Source of the DNA: Eucalyptus grandis
Taxonomy: Eukaryota > Streptophyta > Magnoliopsida > Myrtales > Myrtaceae
Reading direction: 5' to 3'
Assembly (NCBI RefSeq): GCF_016545825.1
Contig: NC_052621.1
Location: 1,078,199-1,142,198, forward strand
Length of the DNA: 64,000 nt
The translations under genes and the position numbers were made by a program. Within the stretch, counting starts at the first letter, position 1. Each line of letters starts with the position of its first letter. Below, piece by piece: positions 57,541 to 64,000 of the stretch. Below the pieces are notes generated by a model. That model worked only from the letters and a program-made list of their open reading frames with translations, was not told where the DNA came from and ran no database searches.

Positions 57541-59025
57541 AAAAGTTTCCCCTTCAATGCCAAAACGTCGACGGGGAATACTTTAGCGACTTGTTCGCCG
57601 TATGGGAGATTGTACACTTTGTACATCATTCCTCATTATGCTCCCACTTGGATGAGATAATGATGATGTCGTCTCATAATGTGGTTGTAATTGAGAATGA
57701 GTTGAATTCAATTCATCACTTCTCATATTACTCCCACTTGGATGAACTCCACTAAGATCGTTATCTTGATCCAAGGTTTCAAATAGGGAGTAATCTTCCT
57801 CTATTTTGTCCTTCTTAGGAAATTCATCCTCTAAGAATGTGACATCCCGTGATTCAAATTCAGTTATACTCCCACTTTCCTGCTCACCTATGAACACATA
57901 CCCTTTTGAGTGTTCCGAGTATCTTATGAAAATACTCTTCTTTCCTCTAGGACCCAATTTCCCAAATTTGTGAGATGACTCATGTGTATAGGCAGCACAA
58001 CCCCATGGCTTAAGAAAACTTAAGTTCGGTTTTCTACCTGTCCATAACTCATATGGAGTTGAAGTAACTGATTTGGAAGGCACACGGTTAAGTATATAGG
58101 CAGCAGTTAACAACGCATCACTCCAAAAGGTAATAGGTAAGTTAGCATGCGCCATCATGGACCTAACCATTTCCAGTAGGGTTCTGTTTCTTCTCTCCGC
58201 AACACCATTTTGTTGAGGAGTATATGGAATAGACAACTGTTTTTCTATTCCTTTTTCATCACATAATTTTTTGAACTCATCAGATAAATATTCTCGACCT
58301 CGATCGGATCTTAATGCTTTTATTTTCTTGTCTAATTGATTCTCTACCAAGTTCATAAACCTTTTGAAACAACTTATTGCTTCAGATTTATGAGAAATCA
58401 AATAGACATATCCGAATCGAGTATAATCGTCTATAAAAGTGATGAAATAAACAGCCCCATGCCTTCCTTTCACATTCATTGGACCATAGACATCAGAATA
58501 GATTAAATGCAGAGGAAATTCAGCTTTTTTACCTTTTCCAAATGGTTTCCTTGTCGTTTTCCCCTCTAGGCAATGCTTACATATGGGCAAATCGACTTTT
58601 TCAATGTTGCCCAACAAGCCCTTTTTGGCTAGTCTATTCATACGCTGTTGGCCAATGTGACCAAGTCTAGTATGCCACACATTCACATCATTATCATATG
58701 TATTAGGAGACGTGAGAAGGGAATTACAAACATTTGCATTAACATATTCAATATCTAATACAATGAAACCATCCAGAAAATAACCACAACCATAGTAATT
58801 TGTATTCAAAAACAAATCAACACCTCTATTATAGAAGTTCATATTAAAACCTAATTTAACCAACACTAAAACAGACACTAAATTCCGACGAATCTCCGGA
58901 GCGTACAACACATCATGTAGGAACAAAGTGCGTCCACCACGCATATTCAGTTGGCATGTGCCAATTCCTTTCACTTCAGCTCTGGAGTTGTTTCCCACAT
59001 AGATCCACTTAGTTCCAGTTGGTAC
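57541..59025 (-). pseudogene. copia protease C-terminus and integrase
   Basis: A 471-codon open frame (57583-58998) starts after a stop that separates it from gag-protease. It reads GIGTCQLNMRGGRTLFLHDV, LYAPEIRRNLVSV, then pre-integrase WHTRLGHIGQQRMNRLAKKG and the CxxC of ICKHCLEGK. The integrase core has YSDVYGPM, FIDDYTRFGYVY, SDRGREYLSDEF and YTPQQNGVAERRNRTLLE, so the D-D-E residues are present. C-terminal GKLGPRGKKSIFI resembles GYSxxxKGYR-type ends. This is the best preserved part of the element; integrase itself looks intact. Confidence 0.93.
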
Positions 59026-60048
59026 TCATCGGAATTCCACGAAGGATCCTCTATCCTTCGCTACATGGTCTGTCGCTCCTGAATCTACAGTCCACAAAGG
59101 ATTAGACTCAATCAAGAATACAGAACTCGACATAAAAGCAAAGTTCTGAAAAATACAAGGGGTGCATACCTTCTTTGGCTCACGATAGTCGCGAGCATAG
59201 TGACCCTTCTTGTCACAGTTGTAGCATTTCACCCTTGCAAGCTTTTTCATACGAGGACGCTTTCCTCTTTCATGTTGGTTAAACTTGGGTTTCTTCCCTG
59301 AAGGACCTGCTTCCTTGCCTTTCCCTTTATCAAACCAGTTAGGGCGTTTGCGCTTGGAGCTCGAAGCTCCATGTGAGCTAGAACTAGCATGATAGAGTTC
59401 AGCATCCGGCTTAGCCGCCAAGAGGCGGTCCTCTTCCAGCTCAAGATGGCGCACTGCATCCTCAAAAGTTTTGATATTTTCATTATGGGTCAGGTGCACC
59501 TTCATATGCTCCCAACTCTGAGGCAAGGAACAAATCACTGCTTGCACTTGCTGCTCATCTATGAGGACATGGCCAGCATCTTTCCGCTCATTTATCATGT
59601 TTAACATCTTTCTAAGATGTTGCTTCATGGTCTGACCATGAGGCTTCTTATATGAGTCAAACCTAATAGTGAGTTGTCTCAGTCTGGTCACCGAAGTATG
59701 ACCAAATCTAGCTGCCAATGCCTCCCACATTTCCTTGGCATTGTCAAAACACCTAAACTCTCGCATGACGTCATTTTCCATGCTGCTCAGCAACGTGATG
59801 CGAGCAAGAGAGTTCTTTCTTTTCCATGTAGCAAATGCTTCCTTATCTCTCTTGTGCTGTGCAGTGGTTCCTTCTTCAGGTTCTACCATGGTCAGGTTAA
59901 GAGCTTCCAGTGCCTCTTGCTCTTCCAGCACATATTGGATTTTCATGTGCCATATCTCATAGTTGTCACCATAGAGCTTTTCACCTTTGTTCAGCTCGGC
60001 AACTATGTTTTTTATGGCTGAAGCCATTGATCTGAACACATCAGACAA
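59026..60048 (-). CDS. copia gag with start of protease
   Basis: Uninterrupted 340 codons starting MSDVFRSMASAIKNIVAEL. Gag core: NYEIWHMKIQYVLEE, EMWEALAARFGHTS, LRQLTIRFDSYKKPHG and VICSLPQSWEHMKVHLTH. A basic tail follows, then a zinc knuckle CYNCDKKGHYARDYRE whose last Cys is replaced by Tyr, so it is probably impaired. The protease motif WTVDSGATDHVAK (D-S-G) ends the frame, which stops at the codon after FVEFR. In intact relatives Gag and Pol are one frame. It would form the particle and bind RNA. Confidence 0.9.
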   Translation of the reverse strand: MSDVFRSMASAIKNIVAELNKGEKLYGDNYEIWHMKIQYVLEEQEALEALNLTMVEPEEGTTAQHKRDKEAFATWKRKNSLARITLLSSMENDVMREFRCFDNAKEMWEALAARFGHTSVTRLRQLTIRFDSYKKPHGQTMKQHLRKMLNMINERKDAGHVLIDEQQVQAVICSLPQSWEHMKVHLTHNENIKTFEDAVRHLELEEDRLLAAKPDAELYHASSSSHGASSSKRKRPNWFDKGKGKEAGPSGKKPKFNQHERGKRPRMKKLARVKCYNCDKKGHYARDYREPKKVCTPCIFQNFAFMSSSVFLIESNPLWTVDSGATDHVAKDRGSFVEFR

Positions 60049-60438
60049 ATATGCACGAATTATTAATGCCTATCATTTATGCATCCCTATTTACATAGAC
60101 CCATCATATTAATGAATAATTTCAAGTAAGGCTTCAGAATCAAAAGGTCACTACGTTTCCAATCATCCTCCAAAAATCCTAACTTAAAACTATCATTAAT
60201 ATGATTGTCTCATGCAAAATCAATTCTATGAAGTTACAAAAACTTCTAAAACTACCCACAACTAATTACCCACAGCAACCAGCAATAACAGAAAACAACA
60301 GATAATTGACATCCAATAAAACAATAATTCTTTCAACTAATACAATCAATATATAGGTTGCTACAACAACAACAATTAGGTAGTAAACAATACATAAGAT
60401 GTCCATAAAGCACACTTAACTAAGATCAGCCAATACAA

Positions 60439-60828
60439 CTAACACCAAGTCAGCACACGAACTGGGAAAGATTCTATTTTGTTCAATTTCTTGATCTTTT
60501 CCCTTGTAACAATGCAGTAATATTCATTTACAAAATCCATCACAATTTTCTTATATGAAGTAGCTCCGTTGACATCCCATATGCGATTCAACACATCTTG
60601 CCATTCAGGTGGAAGAGTGTTTATGAAAAATCGCACCATTTCTGACTGTGGCATAGGACGACCATTCCATATGACCTTTTGAATTTTCCCGTTGACTTCA
60701 AGGACGTGATCAATTAAGTCATCACTCTCCCATCGATGATCAGTCAGCTCAGCTATCAACTTAGACAGCCTTTCCTTTTGTTCATCGGTAATTGCGCGAA
60801 TAGGTGTGCGCAACCTCAGAGGAGGCAT
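60439..60828 (-). CDS. Small ORF in the copia leader, gag-like
   Basis: 129 codons starting MPPLRLRTPIRAITDEQKE, located between the GC-rich leader and gag, on the element strand. The stretch MVRFFINTLPPEWQDVLNRI recalls the UBN2/Gag pattern (ILxxLPxEW), but the protein is not the main Gag. It could be a captured gag piece from another copia family or an accessory ORF. Coding potential is inferred only from the open frame and the motif. Confidence 0.5.
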   Translation of the reverse strand: MPPLRLRTPIRAITDEQKERLSKLIAELTDHRWESDDLIDHVLEVNGKIQKVIWNGRPMPQSEMVRFFINTLPPEWQDVLNRIWDVNGATSYKKIVMDFVNEYYCIVTREKIKKLNKIESFPVRVLTWC

Positions 60829-60929
60829 TGTTCCTGCAACAAATGCAGAACAAATAATGGATCACATATAATCCACATAGACTTAATTGAAAAAGAAACA
60901 CGTTCTTTTCCCCTTTTTTTTTCTTTTTT

Positions 60930-61420
60930 TTTTCCGGTCAACAGTCAACGGTGGTCAACGATCAACGGTCGTCGGTCGGGTCGCCGGACCGGTCAGGCCG
61001 GTCGGACGAACCGACCGCACGTGCTGCGCGCGAGCGCAGGCTGACGTCACGCAGACTTCAGCCGGCACATGCCACGCGCGTGCCAAGCGTCCGCGGGTCG
61101 GGTCGCTGGTCGGGTCGCCGGCCGATGACCGCCCGGCCAACCGTCGGTGTTGACGTCATCGATGACATCATCCCAGCAGTTACCGACCGTTGGGTGACGT
61201 CATGCGACGTCGGCACGCGCGTCGGTTCATCGACCGGCGCGTGTCGATTCGCCGGCCGACGGCGAGCACGTGCCGGTTCACTGACCGGCGCGTGTGTCGC
61301 ACGCGCTGGGCGAGCCAGCGCTTCCGGGCGCGTCGCGCCCACGCGCAGCGGCTTCTAGCCACGCATGTGGGCGCGTGCGGCGTCTCTCGGCGGTGTTCGA
61401 TATATCACCAGACTCGTCTC
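60930..61420 (-). other. GC- and CpG-rich leader of the copia element
   Basis: About 490 bp of CpG-dense sequence with short repeats such as GACCGGCGCGTGT (61232-61244 and 61283-61295, 51 bp apart) and GTCGGGTCG. Long overlapping open frames on both strands (for example 60951-61358) follow from the composition and are not called. Confidence 0.6.
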
Positions 61421-61594
61421 GACGACCCCTTTCTCCCTATGCCATCAGAATTTGATTTTGACTTACGAAAACTCGGAAAAATGGGCGAACAGCTCTCGGG
61501 TGTCGGGATTTCTCACCCCGATCCGTACGGCCAAATTACTTTCGCGAAAAATCAATCAAAAAACATCAAATAGGTTGGGAAAACATGAACTAGG

Positions 61595-61606
61595 GCTCTG
61601 ATACCA
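61595..61606 (-). other. Primer binding site, tRNA-iMet type
   Basis: The minus strand reads TGGTATCAGAGCCCTA, one base after the 5' LTR. A perfect match to the standard plant copia primer site. Confidence 0.92.
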
Positions 61607-61607
61607 A

Positions 61608-62045
61608 TGTTGGGATTAACGGATCCCCGAAAACCGGATTCGACACTAAATCGAACCCCTAAAGCAATGCGGAAGATAAGCCCGGGAAAAACACGTATCA
61701 CCGATCCTAAAGCACACCACGGATTCGAGCGTACCTTGTTAGCCACAGATTAGACACCGACGCCGATAAGAGGAAGAGAATCTGGCCCTATTCGATCCGA
61801 TGACGCCTTGAAGGGAAGGAAAATGTTGCCGGAGCTTACTGTTTTTCCTTTTCTTTCTTTGAGAGAGAGAGCGTGAGAAGAAAAAGACATACGTTCGCTT
61901 TCTGTTTTCCAACAGGTGTCTTCTCTCTCTCTCTCTCTCTCTCTTTTATACGTCCCTCCATCCACGGGTCCTATTCCCGTGGGCCGGGCTTTTTGGGCCC
62001 AACTTGGGCGGACGGGCCTTAAGCCCATCTCTAATAAAACCTTCA
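61608..62045 (-). repeat. 5' LTR of the copia element
   Basis: 438 bp; on the minus strand TGAAGGTTTTATTAG to AATCCCAACA. The (CT)n tract is shorter (about 24 bp, 61921-61944) than in the other LTR. The minus strand has TATAAAAG directly after the tract, a likely TATA box. Confidence 0.93.
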
Positions 62046-62757
62046 AGTACCTTCGCCTCCGTCCCACGCTTTGGCGTCTCCAGGTCCAGCGGCAAGTCAT
62101 CGGCCGTGAAATCGAAGATGTATGGTGGGAAGCTGGGGAGCCAGGTTCCGAACACGCCTTTGATGCCGTAATAATAAGCTTGGAGGATGTCGATCGAGGG
62201 GTTCGTGAAACTTATGTTGTTCACGCTTGCAGCGAGACGGGTCCCATTGGAGCCCGCGCAGGAATTGTTTGGACACGGGAATGAGTTAACGGAGATCGTG
62301 AAGATGAAACCGTTGGTTATATTCTTGGGGACGTCGATGGGGTGCTCGTCGCTGACTAAGCTTCGGAGGCTGCCGGTGAAATTGACCGACGCGGAAGTGT
62401 CGTTGTAATAAGGAAGTTGCGGCAAAGGAGTTGGCGAGGTTGGAGCATACTTTCCAGAGTATTCCACCACGGCCGTGGTGGTTGTGTTGTCATAAACCAC
62501 ACCGAGAGCGCTAGAGTAAACCCTAGCAGCCATATAATAGTGGTCACGGTTTTGGTTGGCTTTGAGGTGGAGGTCGATGGTTTGACCGGGAGATTTTGTG
62601 ATGATATCTCTCGTTAAGGGCTTAGTGTAGCTCGCGTCCGTCGCGACGACCGTGACGCTGTGGTTGGCAATGGAGAAGAAGAGGAGGTCTTGCATGGCCG
62701 CGTTGATTATTCGCAGCAAATATGTCTTGCCTTGCTCAACCCTTAATTTGAAAGTAT
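62046..62757 (-). pseudogene. Laccase long exon, 5' part
   Basis: Bounded on the right by TTTCAG before ATACTTTC. It encodes DTFKLRVEQGKTYLLRIIN, FFSIANHSVTVVATDASYT, YYMAARVYSSALG, an N-glycosylation-rich linker, and FDFTADDLPLD, then TPKRGTEAKVL. It ends in the copy of AGTAC where the retrotransposon begins. The frame stays open throughout this exon part. Confidence 0.93.
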
Positions 62758-63458
62758 CTGAAACAAAATTACACCGTAAATAATTACAAACATACGGAAG
62801 AAAAACTGTAGAGAAGATACCATACTTAATGTCTAAGCCAAAAATAATTTAAGCACAAAGTCCCACCGTTTGAATAGTCCATTTGGGGAACAATCCATCT
62901 GAGCATGGTCAACCAACATTTCTTATTTTGATGGTTGGTTGAATTTATAGCATAATTATCAAAATTTATTGTTCAACAGCCTTGGGTGGGAGATGGGTCT
63001 ACATCAGGAATGATACAGGCATTTTTCATATCAAAGAACAGAAAATGATAATAAGAGGATGGCAACAGCTCTTGCTAACCCTAAAAACTGACAATTAGGA
63101 AATTACACGGTGCATATAATTTCATTTTAGGACGACCCTAAGGTTCGTCCAGCTTTTAAAATGTCATAGGGCTTTCGAAAGCAAGTAGATGCGGGGTCAC
63201 ATCCTTACATGTTGGTATACGCATGCATTAAAGACTATGGGAATCTCTTGCAAAGCAAGCAAGCATCTTGACAGTTATATGTGAATATAAAAACTATACG
63301 TGTAGGAGATGTAGTTTAATTTTACCATTAATTTCTATCGCACTAGGCAACCTTATTACCTTTACTTGATGATTTCTCAAAAACCATGTAAGAAGTGGAA
63401 GAACAATGAAATAAAATTAGGCCAAGAAGAAGAAGAGTTTAGACATGGCGTCTCTAAC

Positions 63459-63587
63459 CTTGCTTTGAGCATGGGTAAAGATCTCCGGGTTAACCATTGA
63501 TAGTATAGGCATCGGAAACATTTGGATCTCCCCCGGTTCTAAGCATTTCATGATAGACCTCCATTATCGGTTTCTTCCACCATTCTC
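63459..63587 (-). pseudogene. Laccase exon with premature stop
   Basis: 129 bp, bounded by TGTGCAG before GAGAATGG and by GCAAG before GTTAGA. It encodes [31 protein letters not shown], a stop, then PGDLYPCSKQ. The family has Gln at the stop position (NGQPGD), so a CAA to TAA change at 63490-63492 is the simplest explanation. The intron upstream is 127 bp and the one downstream 701 bp. Confidence 0.92.
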
Positions 63588-63714
63588 CTGCACATATATC
63601 GTTATGTTTGAAATTTTGAATGATCAAATATCAATTATGTTTGATTGAACTATACTTTGAAAATGTAATAGCCAACAAGCACATATTAATTACTCAACCA
63701 AATTTGTGAATTAC

Positions 63715-63959
63715 CTAATATAATAGGTACTTCAGTATCGGGTTTCGGAAAAGGATAGCTTGAATTTTTTTTGGGATAAATAACGATGGCTCCATGCACA
63801 GTGGCTCTTGACCAGTCACTATGAGCATGCCACCATAAGGTCCCTTCTTCCATGGAGAATATCACCTTCTGACTAAATTTAGCTCCTGGTTGTATTGGGC
63901 ATTGGGTTATATACTCCGGTCCATCAGACCATGGATATCTTGGTTGTTTCACACCATGC
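63715..63959 (-). pseudogene. Laccase exon with copper motif L2
   Basis: 245 bp, bounded by TTGTAG before GCATGG and by TTAG before GTAATT. It encodes [19 protein letters not shown], then [12 protein letters not shown], then [14 protein letters not shown] and EVPIILG. The length equals, from memory, the usual plant laccase exon at this position. The two histidines of WHAH are copper ligands of the trinuclear site. The upstream exons are beyond the window edge. Confidence 0.92.
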
Positions 63960-64000
63960 CTACAATAAGATCGCCACATTCAATTAGGACAAATTTTCAA

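Larger units (their letters stand above)
54417..62045 (-). mobile_element. Tnt1-like copia element inserted in the laccase exon, TSD AGTAC
   Basis: A 7629-bp element with AGTAC duplicated exactly at 54412-54416 and 62046-62050. It is transcribed on the minus strand, the same strand as the laccase. Order from right to left: 5' LTR, primer site, GC-rich leader, small ORF, gag, protease, integrase, RT, RNase H, 3' non-coding, purine tract and 3' LTR. By eye the LTRs differ at about eleven bases plus microsatellite length, so it is much younger than the other elements here. At least six stops or frameshifts in pol make it non-autonomous now. Confidence 0.95.
53856..64000 (-). pseudogene. Plant laccase gene, broken by a copia insertion and a nonsense codon
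   Basis: This gene encodes a secreted multicopper oxidase that oxidises phenols with reduction of O2 to water; plant laccases act in the cell wall in lignin or flavonoid polymerisation. Four 3' exons are visible on the minus strand (63715-63959, 63459-63587, 62757 to 54179 with the insertion, and 53986-53856) with GT-AG borders. Copper-site motifs present are [26 protein letters not shown] and the C-terminal [15 protein letters not shown]. The end DMPPC is typical. The signal peptide and first copper motif lie outside the window. Two lesions are fatal: a 7.6-kb retrotransposon in the long exon and a TAA in an upstream exon. Apart from these, conserved residues look well preserved, so inactivation may be recent. 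Confidence 0.95.

Noticed and set aside
60951..61358. 135-codon Arg-rich plus-strand ORF
   Set aside because: It is antisense to the element in its CpG-rich leader and is explained by composition.
1..64000. tRNA, rRNA, origin, or bacterial-type operon
   Set aside because: No cloverleaf-like or rRNA-like sequence, and no operon structure was seen. The only tRNA-like words are primer sites for initiator tRNA-Met.

Overview
This is a repeat-dominated stretch of a flowering-plant nuclear genome. Nearly everything recognisable is LTR retrotransposon of several ages, often nested. The one host gene is a laccase (multicopper oxidase) on the minus strand at the right end, and it is broken. The laccase family, the plant-type copia and gypsy lineages (Sirevirus-like, Tat-like, Tnt1-like) and the GT-AG introns point to a dicot, probably woody, but the species cannot be fixed from this window. 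No rRNA, tRNA, CRISPR or bacterial-type operon was seen. All boundaries were read by eye and may be off by a few bases.

Layout. 1-5056: 3' half of a Sirevirus-like copia element (decayed RT/RNase H, an extra ORF3 after pol, purine tracts, 3' LTR), followed by a partial inverted copy of the same LTR (5057-5456). 5457-7190: unassigned sequence with a diverged 300-bp direct repeat. 7190-18389: a decayed Ty3/gypsy element of Tat type on the minus strand, interrupted by a 2.7-kb solo LTR (7423-10120, TSD GTAAG), a rearranged copia fragment (about 11758-13943) and a Sirevirus-family solo LTR (16729-17664). 18397-22681: a TIR element, a Sirevirus-like LTR and pieces of large LTRs. 22690-27539: a repetitive proline/serine-rich remnant, then gag and one LTR of a second gypsy element, with a small TIR element inserted in gag.

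28072-47635 is a whole Sirevirus-like element of 19.6 kb, framed by a perfect TSD (AGATA), two LTRs of about 1.06 kb and a tRNA-Met-type primer site. Its length comes from two insertions: a 3.1-kb solo LTR (30914-34034) and a 3.0-kb solo LTR (38206-44899, TSD CTAGG) that itself carries an inverted 3.7-kb LTR (40210-43901). The whole element lies in an older copia LTR, which is also hit by a 3.4-kb solo LTR (47693-51075). 51081-53092 holds LTR remains, a tandem duplication and a second small TIR element.

53856-64000 is the laccase: its last four exons are visible and the first ones lie beyond the window. A 7.6-kb Tnt1-like copia element (54417-62045, TSD AGTAC) sits inside the longest exon, and an upstream exon has an in-frame stop. 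The element has near-identical LTRs, a primer site, gag-pol with several lesions, and an unusual GC-rich leader with an extra ORF. No gene here looks intact; the window records repeated insertion, solo-LTR formation and decay, with the laccase among the casualties.
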